Shown in pieces: positions 1 to 8,956 of a stretch of 64,000 nucleotides of DNA. The translations under genes were made by a program, and so were the position numbers. This DNA is from Chloroflexota bacterium (GTDB lineage Bacteria; Chloroflexota; Anaerolineae; UBA2200): assembly GCA_014360905.1 (NCBI GenBank), contig JACIWW010000007.1, forward strand, positions 1 through 64,000, in the 5' to 3' direction. The stretch's first letter is position 1, and every line of letters begins with the position of its first letter. The notes under the pieces were generated by a model, which did not search any database, was not told where the DNA came from, and was given only the letters and a program-made list of their open reading frames with translations.

Positions 1-2
1 CT

Positions 3-116
3 GGGATGCGCTGGAGTCGAGCTGGGCTAGAACGCCTGGCCCCAATTCGAGCTGCTATCCTCAGCAAACGTTTCCATGAAGTGTGGACAGCCGTTTACAA
101 CTCGCCCCTAAACTGA
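3..116 (+). pseudogene. C-terminal end of a transposase (left-truncated by window)
   Basis: An open frame enters from the left edge and stops with TGA at 114-116. Its 37 codons read GMRWSRAGLERLAPIRAAIL and so on, ending near HEVWTAVYNSPLN. The G-x-RWS start followed by a helical stretch and a W near the end resembles the tail of ISLre2/ISKra4-type transposases, from memory of the family. Whether the gene is intact to the left cannot be seen. Alternative: the tail of an unrelated protein. Confidence 0.4.
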
Positions 117-172
117 AATGCACCCGAAGAAGGAAGAGGGTTGCTTGAGAGTTGTATGCACTTCATGATTGC

Positions 173-201
173 TTGGCGGGAATTCCATCCTGGGTTATAA
201 T
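173..201 (+). promoter_or_regulatory. Sigma70-like promoter of lipoprotein gene
   Basis: TTGGCG at 173-178, a 17-bp spacer and TATAAT at 196-201, followed 28 bp later by the start codon at 229. A purine-rich AAGGAAGGAG ribosome site lies just before the ATG. Confidence 0.6.
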
Positions 202-228
202 GGGTTTGCTTCAAAGGAAGGAGTTATT

Positions 229-1983
229 ATGTCAAAAAGAGCGTTTGTGCTTTTTGCAATGGCATGTCTTGCCATGGCTATAACGAGCTGTGAGGCAGGT
301 AATCCAAAGACACGCAAGGTCCTGTCTGAGTGGAGTCGTGGACAGCAGGTAGGCCTCGCAGCCCTTAACCAACCGATAGGTTTGTTGGCTGAGAATGATT
401 ATGCGCACCTGGTTTTTGTAGAAGCCGAAGGCAATAGATTGCGGTACGTCCGCTTATCCAGCTCAGGAAATATTGACTTTACCATAGATTTGGTGATCGA
501 AACCGCACATCCGGCTTATCCAAAGCTTTTTCTTTCAATGGATAGCGCGCTAGGTGTGTTGTGGACGGACAATCCTGGGATTCCTCGTGCGTTGTTCCTG
601 GCCAGATTCAATCGCGATGGGCAATTGTTGACTGGGCCAACACAACTCTCTCCAGCGAATGCCCGTGTGTCTGATTATTATGCTCTTGCCCGTAACCAAG
701 ACGGCAGTGTGGATGTCTTTTGGTCTGATGAGATACCCACCGATGGTGGGATACACCACCTACAGCTTGCTGCGGATGGTCAGATACTCAGCAATGACCG
801 TTTGCTCATACCCAACGCAGAGAGGCCAACCGTGCAGGTGATGAGCGATGGCACAATACACCTTGCTTGGATAGAAGAACCCACAATACGGGTGAACCAC
901 ATCTATTACGCTGTGTTCAATCCCCTTGCACGAGAGCTTAGTTCCAAAACCAAAGTAGGGACTTACAAAACTGCTACCGGGTTGGTATCCTATTCACCTG
1001 TGCTGGGGTTGGATAAAGGGAATGCCTACCTATTCTGGGCTTTGGAACAACGCGGCGGCGGATTGACTCCAGGAGAAGCGAAAACTTACTTCGTGTCTTT
1101 CCCGCTGGAGGAACCACGCGAGAACGAAGCAACTATATTGGACATTCCAGGTACCGCGAGGCCATTGTACCAGGCTGTGTCTGGCAGCCTGCCATACCAA
1201 CAATTGGCCTCGGCAGAAGCGGGATGGCCGACTTCTTTGCTGTACATGCCCGAGGTACTGAGCGGTCAGCGTGAGGAATTAGGTGTGCTGCTCGTTGGCG
1301 AGGTAGCCACACAACGCAAGTCAAGTCGGGAGGTTGTGTATGTGGTTCTCGCTGGCGGCAAGATCAAAGGCTACCAAGTGCCAACCAAAATTGGCAATGC
1401 CCTGCGACCAACAGGCGTGATAGATGCAGAAGGGAATGTGCATCTAACATGGCTAAACGCTGGGGGATTTGGCCGCTATGAAGTGTACTATGCAAGTACC
1501 TCCGCTGCCGTTAAAGCCAATCTAGATCGAGTCACAGTCCAAGACCGAGCCATGGATTTTCTGGAGAGCCTGTGGGGTCTAGCTCCTGCCCTTGGGTTCT
1601 TTCCACCTATCTTCCTGTTGTGGAACTTTGCTCCCTTCGCCTGGGTCATCATTTTCTACTTTGTCAAAGTAGAAGGCGGGTTAGAGCGACGCCCTTCTCA
1701 GGTAGCGCTGGTAATAGCGATTCTGTTGTATCTTTTCTCCAAACTCTTTTTAATGCCAGGGGTGCTGCTCTATGCTCCTTTTCTGGACAAGTTGCCTCCG
1801 CACTTGCACTTCTTGCCTGTGCTCGGCACACCTCTTTTCACTTTGCTGATGGCATTGGGAGCTATGTGGCTTTATTTCCGTAGGACAAAGTACCGCTCTC
1901 TTTTCACGGCTTATCTGATCTTTGTTTTGACTGATATATTACTTTCGCTCATTATCTATGTGCCCCGCTGGCTTGAGGGGTAA
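229..1983 (+). CDS. Predicted lipoprotein with repeat-rich ectodomain and four C-terminal membrane segments
   Basis: 584 residues. I place the start at ATG 229, not 169, because AAGGAAGGAG precedes it and a promoter overlaps the upstream ATG. The N-terminus is a signal peptide ending in AITSCEAG, a plausible lipobox with Cys about residue 22. Residues about 40-450 carry repeated motifs of the type 'DGTIHLAWIEE' and 'DAEGNVHLTWLN', as in beta-propeller or BNR-like repeat proteins. The last 130 residues hold four hydrophobic segments, an unusual arrangement for a lipoprotein. So the protein is probably exported and membrane-anchored with an outward propeller. The specific function is not recognised. 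The next gene starts 24 bp downstream and may be cotranscribed. Confidence 0.7.
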   Translation: MSKRAFVLFAMACLAMAITSCEAGNPKTRKVLSEWSRGQQVGLAALNQPIGLLAENDYAHLVFVEAEGNRLRYVRLSSSGNIDFTIDLVIETAHPAYPKLFLSMDSALGVLWTDNPGIPRALFLARFNRDGQLLTGPTQLSPANARVSDYYALARNQDGSVDVFWSDEIPTDGGIHHLQLAADGQILSNDRLLIPNAERPTVQVMSDGTIHLAWIEEPTIRVNHIYYAVFNPLARELSSKTKVGTYKTATGLVSYSPVLGLDKGNAYLFWALEQRGGGLTPGEAKTYFVSFPLEEPRENEATILDIPGTARPLYQAVSGSLPYQQLASAEAGWPTSLLYMPEVLSGQREELGVLLVGEVATQRKSSREVVYVVLAGGKIKGYQVPTKIGNALRPTGVIDAEGNVHLTWLNAGGFGRYEVYYASTSAAVKANLDRVTVQDRAMDFLESLWGLAPALGFFPPIFLLWNFAPFAWVIIFYFVKVEGGLERRPSQVALVIAILLYLFSKLFLMPGVLLYAPFLDKLPPHLHFLPVLGTPLFTLLMALGAMWLYFRRTKYRSLFTAYLIFVLTDILLSLIIYVPRWLEG

Positions 1984-2007
1984 GAAATTGATGGAGGGAC
2001 AGACTCT

Positions 2008-2967
2008 TTGCATCGAATCGGACGCAATGACCCCTGCCCCTGTGGCAGTGGCAAAAAGTACAAGCATTGTTGCCTGAACAAGGACCGCGCCAGCCGCATC
2101 CGTGAGGGCATTTGGCAGCATGACGAACAAATGGTTCTGGATAAACTGATCGATTTCGCTCGGCGGCCAGAGCTTTCCCACCAGTTTGTGGTGGCCTTCA
2201 ATTTGTTCTGGAATGGTAACTATGGCTTCGATGGACTTGATGCCCTAGATAGGCACGAAGTCAGTCGTTTTCTGGACTGGTACATATATGACTATCGCTT
2301 GGAAGGGACTCGGAAGCGTCTTATTGAGCTATTTATCGAGGAGCAAGGCCCTAAATTGTCGTCTGGCGAGCGGGAGTGCGTACATGGTTGGCAAGAATCT
2401 TACTTGAGTTTGTATCGTATTACCGGCTCTGTAGAAGAGGGAGCACTTCCTGTGGAGGACGTGTTGCAGGGAACTACAGAACTTGTACGGGGAGATAGGT
2501 TAAGCTCTTGGGGGCTGCGTGGGGATCTCATTCTGGGACGCTTACTGCGTTCTTCAACACCCCCACATTTTTCCTGGTCGGCTATCCTGCTGCCCGCTGC
2601 TTTAGAAAATGGCCTCACCTCCTTTATGAAAGAAGGCTATATACAGTACAAAGAGACACAACCCCAAGCACTCTGGTCTGAATTCCTGTCCCTTAATGGT
2701 TATATGTTCAACCACTATTTGCTCAGATCCGCTGCAATAGCGGGGAAGATGCAGCATGCATCCAAAGCATACTACGACGCCTATGCGACCTTGGAACGCC
2801 TCAGGGAAGTTGAGAAGCGGCTGCAAGAGAAAGCAGCAAGGAAAGAAAGGCTTTTTGGCCCCACACAGCCCTCAGAGGAAAAAGAAAGCGAGCCTCTACG
2901 GCAGACAAAGGGTGGCATCCTTCTGCCGGGCTATGTGCATTACAAGGGCAGCAAAGAAGTCAAATAA
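2008..2967 (+). CDS. SEC-C motif protein
   Basis: 319 residues from a TTG start at 2008, chosen because GGAGGG at 1993-1998 lies at proper distance and the protein begins directly with the motif. Residues 1-25 contain RNDPCPCGSGKKYKHCC, the SEC-C zinc-binding motif (CxCGSGxKYKxCC) seen at the end of SecA and in many stand-alone proteins. The remainder is helical with no recognised catalytic motif, ending in a charged Lys/Glu-rich segment. SEC-C modules bind zinc and often dock other proteins or ribosomes (family knowledge). The role here is unknown. It sits 24 bp behind the lipoprotein gene. Confidence 0.75.
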   Translation: MHRIGRNDPCPCGSGKKYKHCCLNKDRASRIREGIWQHDEQMVLDKLIDFARRPELSHQFVVAFNLFWNGNYGFDGLDALDRHEVSRFLDWYIYDYRLEGTRKRLIELFIEEQGPKLSSGERECVHGWQESYLSLYRITGSVEEGALPVEDVLQGTTELVRGDRLSSWGLRGDLILGRLLRSSTPPHFSWSAILLPAALENGLTSFMKEGYIQYKETQPQALWSEFLSLNGYMFNHYLLRSAAIAGKMQHASKAYYDAYATLERLREVEKRLQEKAARKERLFGPTQPSEEKESEPLRQTKGGILLPGYVHYKGSKEVK

Positions 2968-2992
2968 CGCGTTCAGGGTGCTACAGCTTTGC

Positions 2993-3475
2993 TCAGGCAC
3001 TAGTTGGTGCAACAGGTGCATTGCTGCCTTCTAGCTGTTCTTCATTTTGCTGCTGTCCACAATAGGGGCAGATATCCCAGCTCAGGCTCATCAAGCGTTC
3101 ACAGTTCGGGCAGCGCTTTCTCAACTCAGCGTGGCAATAGGGACAAATAATGAAGTCTGCTTCTGCTTTGCGCTTGCAACTAGGACAGATATAGCGTTCT
3201 TCGATATCCTGCAGCAAAGCCTCTTGCCCCAAAGCATGTTCGTAGGCTTCAGTCAGCGTCTCCTGGGGCCGCAAGACAAAATAAAGCAACAACCCTGGGA
3301 TATTGAAGACCAGAACGAGCAAGGTCGCCAGGATTTGTACCAAAACATCGCGCGTGCGAGAACGGATATCGCGAAACGTCCAGATAATCAGGCTGAACAA
3401 GAAAAGCACAGCATAAGCCCCTAATAGAATCAGGACAAAACTGATGATGGTCTTAATCGTTGCTGGTAGCACCAT
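2993..3475 (-). CDS. Membrane protein with double zinc ribbon
   Basis: 160 residues. Two hydrophobic segments (about 8-32 and 42-68) are followed by a cytoplasmic tail with three CxxC pairs: CPSC, CPYC and CPNC, then CPYC, typical of tandem zinc-ribbon (DZANK-like) modules. Start ATG at 3475 is supported by GGAGGAA eight bases upstream. It converges with the SEC-C gene and is divergent from the response-regulator gene; each has its own promoter in the 263-bp gap. Function unknown; likely a small membrane scaffold or sensor. Confidence 0.7.
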   Translation of the reverse strand: MVLPATIKTIISFVLILLGAYAVLFLFSLIIWTFRDIRSRTRDVLVQILATLLVLVFNIPGLLLYFVLRPQETLTEAYEHALGQEALLQDIEERYICPSCKRKAEADFIICPYCHAELRKRCPNCERLMSLSWDICPYCGQQQNEEQLEGSNAPVAPTSA

Positions 3476-3505
3476 TATGGTAATTCCTCCTCAAGATGTG
3501 CGGCT

Positions 3506-3535
3506 ATTATAGCAATAATTTTCAGTTCCTACCAA
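3506..3535 (-). promoter_or_regulatory. Promoter of zinc-ribbon membrane gene
   Basis: On the minus strand, TTGGTA, an 18-bp spacer and TATAAT, with the -10 box ending about 31 bp before the start codon at 3475. Confidence 0.5.
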
Positions 3536-3632
3536 CTCCGTTTGCTATTGTATCCTGCAAATACACGAGGTTTCCCCGACAATTTGAGGCAACGGTAGGA
3601 TGCCTCGTGATATCTTTTAAATCCCTGTCTTA

Positions 3633-3661
3633 TTGACAAGTTTGATAAATGGATTTAGAAT
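3633..3661 (+). promoter_or_regulatory. Promoter of the response-regulator/kinase operon
   Basis: TTGACA at 3633-3638, 17-bp spacer, TAGAAT at 3656-3661. It leaves a leader of about 70 nt before the ATG at 3739. Confidence 0.6.
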
Positions 3662-3738
3662 AACTACGGAAAGCTCGCCCCCTGGTCTACAATATAATTC
3701 CGTGGGCCTATATCGCAGACAAATGCCGAGGTGTATAG

Positions 3739-4887
3739 ATGCCAGACAAAATTTTAATCATAGATGATGATCCCCTAGCGGTCAAATTGATGAGGCTCTC
3801 CTTTGTGGCTGAGGGCTTTGAAGTAACCTCCGCTCTGGATGCGAGGGAGGGGTTGCTTGCTGTTCAGACCGACCAACCAGATCTCATTCTTTTGGATATT
3901 ATGATGCCGGGCGTGGATGGGCTTGAAATGTGCCGCCAACTGCGTAGTCGCCCACAAACCGCCCACATCCCCATTATCTTCTTAACTGCCAAAACGCAAC
4001 TCGATGACAAAATCACTGGCCTGCAGGCTGGTGCAGATGACTACATTACCAAGCCCGCGGATCCCAGAGAAGTTGTTGCAAGGGTTAAAGCCGTGTTGGC
4101 ACGGACCAGGCGCGTGGCTGCGACAAAACAGGGATGGGTAATCAGTTTGATTGGAGCCAAGGGAGGCGTAGGCACCACAACCATAGCGGTAAACCTAGGA
4201 GTGGCATTGGCACGCCGGAAAGTACCAACCATACTGATGGATTTACATGCTCATTCTGGTACAGTGGCCTGGCAACTTAAGCTCCCAGCACGTATTTCAC
4301 TGACCGAGTTGCTGAAGATGGAGGCTAATCAGATAGATAGCCATCAGCTAGCAAGAAGGCTTTTCATGCACTCGTCCGGCTTGGCTGTGCTACCAAGTGT
4401 ACCAACTGACACCAATCTACTCGAAATATCTCAAGCTCATGTCAGTGCGATTATACGCAGTGCTCGGTCGCTCGCTGATGCCATTCTCTTAGATCTACCT
4501 CATATGCTATCGCCAGGCACCAAGGAAGCGCTTTCCCAAAGCGATATGGCATTGCTTGTGCTGGGCCCTCAACCAATCGATGTGGCATGTGCAGAGCAAC
4601 TAAATCCTTGGTTTGAAGACGCTGGATTGACTGGAGAGACGGTTAGCCTGATAGTAGTGAACCGAGCGTCATCCACGGGAACTCTATCGTTGCCTCAGAT
4701 CGAACAGCAATTGAAAAAGGCCTCCCTAGGCTTTATACCGCCCGCCATGGAGGAATTGTCTTTTTCATATCAGCAGGGTGTTCCTCTGGTGCTGGCCGAA
4801 TCAGGAGGAGCAGCGGTGCTCTCCTTGCAAAAATTGGCTGAACGCTTACACTCTGCTCTCTCGAGCCATATGCTTAAGCCACGTTAG
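3739..4887 (+). CDS. Receiver-domain / MinD-CpaE-like ATPase fusion
   Basis: 382 residues. Residues 1-120 form a CheY-like receiver: acidic pair IDDD near the N-terminus, phospho-acceptor Asp in LILLDIMMPG (about 53) and a Lys in DDYITKPAD (about 101). From about 133 comes a SIMIBI/MinD-type ATPase with the deviant Walker A GAKGGVGTTT, a second motif in LMDLHAHSG and a switch-like LLDLPH. The order receiver then ATPase is that of CpaE/TadZ-type localisation proteins for type IV pilus or Tad systems, but no pilus genes are near. The next gene, 29 bp on, is a receiver-kinase, so the pair is likely one phosphorelay operon. Confidence 0.85.
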   Translation: MPDKILIIDDDPLAVKLMRLSFVAEGFEVTSALDAREGLLAVQTDQPDLILLDIMMPGVDGLEMCRQLRSRPQTAHIPIIFLTAKTQLDDKITGLQAGADDYITKPADPREVVARVKAVLARTRRVAATKQGWVISLIGAKGGVGTTTIAVNLGVALARRKVPTILMDLHAHSGTVAWQLKLPARISLTELLKMEANQIDSHQLARRLFMHSSGLAVLPSVPTDTNLLEISQAHVSAIIRSARSLADAILLDLPHMLSPGTKEALSQSDMALLVLGPQPIDVACAEQLNPWFEDAGLTGETVSLIVVNRASSTGTLSLPQIEQQLKKASLGFIPPAMEELSFSYQQGVPLVLAESGGAAVLSLQKLAERLHSALSSHMLKPR

Positions 4888-4916
4888 CAACATGTTGGTC
4901 AGAAAAGGAGCAATGG

Positions 4917-6512
4917 ATGCCTGATGAGCGTGTTCTGATTGTGGATGATGAAGAGGGGGTCCTGGATTTGTGCATCCAGGCACTTTCCAAGGAAGGCTAT
5001 CAAACTTGGGGTACGCACGATGCATACGAAGGCATCGAACTGGCTAAAAAACAGGACTTTGATCTAGTGCTCACGGATATCAAGATGCCTGGGATGAATG
5101 GGCTCGAGCTTTTTCGGACGATTCAGCGCTTCAATCCCGACATTGTGGGAATCGTGATCACAGGGCACGGTTCCATGGAGGCAGCCATAGAGGCGCTCAA
5201 GCTGGGTATAGATGACTTCCTGCTCAAACCATTCTCGCTAGATAGTCTCAAAGCTGCGGTTTCCAAAGCCCTCAGCAGAAAGAGGTTGGAGAAAGAAAAT
5301 GAACGCCTCAGAGCCCTTATCCCGCTCTTCCAACTAAGCCAGGTTTTGATTACTGTTACAGATCTCGATAGGCTTTTACAGCAAGTGTTACATGTAGCGG
5401 TGCAAGAAACTGCTGCAGACTTGGGTGTGCTGATGTTAAAGAATGAAGTAAGCGGGCATTTGGAAGTATGCGGTTTGATCACAGAGGGGCGCGCACAACC
5501 ACCCGATCAGGAGTACAAGCTAAATGACCAGATGGTCTGGAATGTCCTGCAGAACGGACAACCGGTTATCTGGCAAGCTGAGCAAGGCCAAGGTTCCTTT
5601 TTTGTCTCCGATATAGTGAATACGCAGGTTAGCACAGCCGTTGCCCTTCCCCTGGTCGTCAAGGGGGAGAGAATTGGTGTCCTGGGTTTGGGTAAGGGAC
5701 GGAACAAACCCGTCTTTGTACGTAGCGATCTCGAACTCCTATGGGTACTGGCCAGCCAGGTTGCTATTGCTATCCAGAATGCGCGCCTTTTTACCCGCCT
5801 CCGCAGCGCTTACGAACAACTCAAAGAACTCGATCAATTGAAGAGCGAGTTTATCAGTACGGTATCCCATGAATTGCGTTCTCCCCTGCACTCTATCAGC
5901 GGGTATGTGCAGTTGCTGCTCGATGGCAAGGCTCCAGATGAAGCTACACAAAAGGAATGCCTTGAGATTGTGTACCGGCAAACGCAACACTTGACCAATT
6001 TGATTAACGACTTGCTGGACGCATCACGGATGGAATCAGCACACTTTGTGTTGCAAAAGGAACCCGTCCAAATGTATATCGTTGCCCAGGAAGTTATAGA
6101 TGAGCTACAAGCATTGGCCGATCAGGCGCAAATCACACTCGCCAGCAAATTGCCCCCAGATTTACCAGTTGTTCTCGGGGATAAAGAACGGCTGAAGCAA
6201 GTGATCAGGAATTTGATCCACAATGCTATTAAATTTACTCCAAAGAAAGGCCATGTAACCATTTCTGCCAAGTTAGAAAAGAGATGGTTGGTTACTTCTG
6301 TGCAGGATGATGGAATTGGTATTCCCGCAGGGGCATTACCACACATGTTCGAGCGTTTTTATCAGGTGGATGGTTCCAACACGCGACGCGTTGGGGGAAC
6401 CGGCTTAGGATTGTATATCTGTAAACAGATCGTAACCGCTCATGGTGGTGAGATTTGGGTCGAGAGCGAAGTGGGAAAAGGGTCTACCTTCAGCTTCAGC
6501 CTACCGCTCTGA
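4917..6512 (+). CDS. Receiver-GAF-histidine kinase hybrid
   Basis: 531 residues. Receiver domain at 1-120 (Asp in LVLTDIKMPG, about 51; Lys in DDFLLKPF). A short coiled coil at 128-145 leads to a GAF domain (about 150-295). HisKA follows with the H-box SHELRSPLHSISGY (about 320), then a HATPase domain with N-box IRNLIHNAIKFT, G1 DDGIGIP and G2 GGTGLGLYI. No membrane segment, so a soluble kinase whose input is the receiver and/or a small molecule or protein at the GAF. ATG 4917 has AAAAGGAG six bases upstream; an ATG at 4913 is in another frame. Probably partners with the preceding receiver-ATPase. Confidence 0.9.
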   Translation: MPDERVLIVDDEEGVLDLCIQALSKEGYQTWGTHDAYEGIELAKKQDFDLVLTDIKMPGMNGLELFRTIQRFNPDIVGIVITGHGSMEAAIEALKLGIDDFLLKPFSLDSLKAAVSKALSRKRLEKENERLRALIPLFQLSQVLITVTDLDRLLQQVLHVAVQETAADLGVLMLKNEVSGHLEVCGLITEGRAQPPDQEYKLNDQMVWNVLQNGQPVIWQAEQGQGSFFVSDIVNTQVSTAVALPLVVKGERIGVLGLGKGRNKPVFVRSDLELLWVLASQVAIAIQNARLFTRLRSAYEQLKELDQLKSEFISTVSHELRSPLHSISGYVQLLLDGKAPDEATQKECLEIVYRQTQHLTNLINDLLDASRMESAHFVLQKEPVQMYIVAQEVIDELQALADQAQITLASKLPPDLPVVLGDKERLKQVIRNLIHNAIKFTPKKGHVTISAKLEKRWLVTSVQDDGIGIPAGALPHMFERFYQVDGSNTRRVGGTGLGLYICKQIVTAHGGEIWVESEVGKGSTFSFSLPL

Positions 6513-6570
6513 CTCCAGCATGACAGCCACCCATATTCCTAAATCCATTCACTTCGATTAAACATGCTGC

Positions 6571-7743
6571 TTAAGCCGTGGTTAGTAATTTTTGCACAGC
6601 ATCCAGCACTGTTTGAGGCGTGATTGCACGCACACAAGGATGATCTGGCAGCTCCTTGGCAGAATAGTCGAGGCGATTGCAAGGAATGCATGCATAACTA
6701 GAAGTGAGAACTAAGTGCTTCTCTGGTTGACCCCAAGGGCCAAATTTGCGCGCATCTACCGGCCCGTAGAGATGTACTGTGGGTGTCCCCACAGCCACAG
6801 CCAAGTGCAATGGCCCACAGTCTGGTCCGATGACCAAGCGGGAACGCTGGTATAAGGCAGCGAGCTGACCAAGGGTGGTATCTCCGGCGGCGACAATGGG
6901 CTCATTGAGCATTTGTGCATAGATAGACCAGGCTAAATCAAGGTCATCGCGACCACCAGTGAGCACAACTTTGGCCTGCCAACGTTCTATGATCGCATCC
7001 GCCACTTGAGCAAAGGCTTCTGACCTCCATTCCTTAACCGCAGCACCTGCACCGGGATGAATAGCAATGATCTTTTCTTCGGTGGTCACGCCATGCTCTG
7101 CTAAGTAACGGGTGATATCCTCCTGATCCTGTTCGGTGACGACGACTTCGAGGTTCAGTGGATCTTGGGGAACCTCCCGGCTATAAACATGGATGGCTTG
7201 TTCAACCAATGCTAAATTTTGCTGCACTTCATGCCGTTGGCTTTCATAAGGGATGGCCATGGTCAGAAAAGGTTCGCATTCGGCAATGGCATAACCCAGG
7301 CGATAAGGGATGCCTGCCAGGTATGCCAGCAAAGCTCCCCACCAGTGGTCGAAGCGCAGCACGATAGCTATGTCGAAACGCTTTGCTCTCAATTCGGTAG
7401 CCCATTTCCAGGCCACCTGATATGGGATGAATAGTGCGCCTTTGGGTTGGCGAGTGAATCCCGGGAAAGTGCAAACGATGACTTCATCCACATGGGGGTT
7501 TTTCTCCACCACTGCTTTGGCCCATGGCCCTGCCATGCATGCCAAATACGCATCGGGAAAAGCTTTGCGCAGCACGCGCAACGCTGGCGTGGCGAAGAGC
7601 AAGTCACCAATGTGATCGGGGCGAATAAGCAAAATGCGCGGGCCAGTGTCTTCAATCCTTTTTTCCTGGCGCTGCAAGAAAGGGGTACAGGCGGCGAAAG
7701 CGCGCAACAAAATCAGACGTAAATGCTGACGGCTAGTGCGCAT
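6571..7743 (-). CDS. Glycosyltransferase family 9 (heptosyltransferase-like)
   Basis: 390 residues. The N-terminal half has RPDHIGDLLFATPALRVLR, the classic GT9 start where a basic-Asp-x-IGD loop contacts acceptor and donor. The C-terminal half has AIHPGAG and GPDCGPLHLAVAVGTPTVHLYG, the nucleotide-sugar site. These are hallmarks of ADP-heptose:LPS heptosyltransferase relatives, which in bacteria without LPS act on other cell-surface glycans. Two Cys pairs near the end (CIPC and a later C) could bind metal. It overlaps the upstream glycosyltransferase by 11 bp, so they are translationally coupled. Donor and acceptor cannot be told. Confidence 0.85.
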   Translation of the reverse strand: MRTSRQHLRLILLRAFAACTPFLQRQEKRIEDTGPRILLIRPDHIGDLLFATPALRVLRKAFPDAYLACMAGPWAKAVVEKNPHVDEVIVCTFPGFTRQPKGALFIPYQVAWKWATELRAKRFDIAIVLRFDHWWGALLAYLAGIPYRLGYAIAECEPFLTMAIPYESQRHEVQQNLALVEQAIHVYSREVPQDPLNLEVVVTEQDQEDITRYLAEHGVTTEEKIIAIHPGAGAAVKEWRSEAFAQVADAIIERWQAKVVLTGGRDDLDLAWSIYAQMLNEPIVAAGDTTLGQLAALYQRSRLVIGPDCGPLHLAVAVGTPTVHLYGPVDARKFGPWGQPEKHLVLTSSYACIPCNRLDYSAKELPDHPCVRAITPQTVLDAVQKLLTTA

Positions 7744-8950
7744 ACGCTTGCTCTAACGAAGTAGCGACAATACGCCAATCGAAATGTTGCTCGGCGAAGG
7801 CTCGTGCTGCATAGCCTAGTTCCCTGCGTCGTGCCTCGTTCTGCAACAAATTAAGTACCCGTGCGGCAAAGTCATGTGGCTTATCCGCCAGCACAATCTC
7901 TTGCTCCGGGGCGGCATGGATACCTTCACATCCGAGCGTGGTGGAGACAATCGCTTTGCCCATAGCCATCGCTTCCAGAACTTTGAGACGTGTTCCACCT
8001 CCGGTGAGAAGTGGCACAACGTAAACCGCTGCGGCCGCAATGTAAGAACGTACATCTTCGACAAAGCCGGTTACAGTTACTCCTGGCATGTGTCTCAATG
8101 GCTCAAGGCGTGGATGGGGGTTCTTGCCTACAACGTAGAACTGGGTAGCCGGAGCGCTCTCTTGAATAAGGGGCAGCACTTCTGAGCAAAACCAAAGAAC
8201 TGCATCCACGTTGGGTCGGAAATCCATCTTGCCTGTGAAAACCAAAACCTGTGGGCCAAGTGGCAAAGGGGTCACAACATCGGGCCGATAGTGCTGCGTG
8301 TCCACACCGTTGGGGAGGATGATCGCTTCCAGACCAGGCACTAAACTGGCCAAGGCCTTGGCGTCAGCGGAAGAACAGGCAATTACCCGCTGTGCCTGAC
8401 GACACACCATTGCTTCGTAATAGCGCAACTTCTGCCATTGGATGAAAGAGTAGAGCGCACCTAACCAGCGCCGTGGATGGCGTGCATCAGTCTCGAAAAT
8501 ACGCTGCTGTAGCAGGTATTCTGCGTTATGAGCATCGTAGATAAGCAGCGGGGTCTGTCCAGCAAACTGACGAGCCCACAGGCCATATTGGGCCATTTCC
8601 AGACCTTCTACCTGCACGACATCGGGCTTGGTCGTTATGAGCACTGTCTCCAGTTTGTGGGTGAAGAGAGCAGAATATAAACGGTGGGCGATATCTGGCT
8701 TAGGGGAAGCCAGGACAGTGAGCAAGCGTTGCCAATTGCTGCGCTGCGGAGCTGCCACCATATCCAGTCCCGTGCATAGTTCCCGGAGCGGGCTGAGATC
8801 AACCTCTGTGGATGAAGCACCTGCAAACGAGAGCAGATGCACTTCATGTTGCTTAGCTGCTTGCCTAATTAGGTTGTAATTACGGATTGCAGTGCCTTGC
8901 TGTGGTGGGTAAGGCGACTGCGGTGTTAAGAAAAGGATTCGCTTACCCAT
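7733..8950 (-). CDS. Glycosyltransferase family 4 (GT-B fold)
   Basis: 405 residues. Begins MGKRILFLTPQSPYPPQQGT with a glycine-rich loop, as GT4 enzymes with a GT-B fold do. In the C-terminal domain VFTGKMDFRPNVDAV and GGTRLKVLEAMAMGKAIVST contain the donor-binding glycines and the E-x7-E-like region. No signal peptide; a cytosolic or membrane-associated enzyme building a surface polysaccharide. Follows the next upstream glycosyltransferase by 6 bp and overlaps the downstream GT9 gene, forming a tight three-gene operon. Confidence 0.85.
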   Translation of the reverse strand: MGKRILFLTPQSPYPPQQGTAIRNYNLIRQAAKQHEVHLLSFAGASSTEVDLSPLRELCTGLDMVAAPQRSNWQRLLTVLASPKPDIAHRLYSALFTHKLETVLITTKPDVVQVEGLEMAQYGLWARQFAGQTPLLIYDAHNAEYLLQQRIFETDARHPRRWLGALYSFIQWQKLRYYEAMVCRQAQRVIACSSADAKALASLVPGLEAIILPNGVDTQHYRPDVVTPLPLGPQVLVFTGKMDFRPNVDAVLWFCSEVLPLIQESAPATQFYVVGKNPHPRLEPLRHMPGVTVTGFVEDVRSYIAAAAVYVVPLLTGGGTRLKVLEAMAMGKAIVSTTLGCEGIHAAPEQEIVLADKPHDFAARVLNLLQNEARRRELGYAARAFAEQHFDWRIVATSLEQAYAH

Positions 8951-8956
8951 ATCGGA

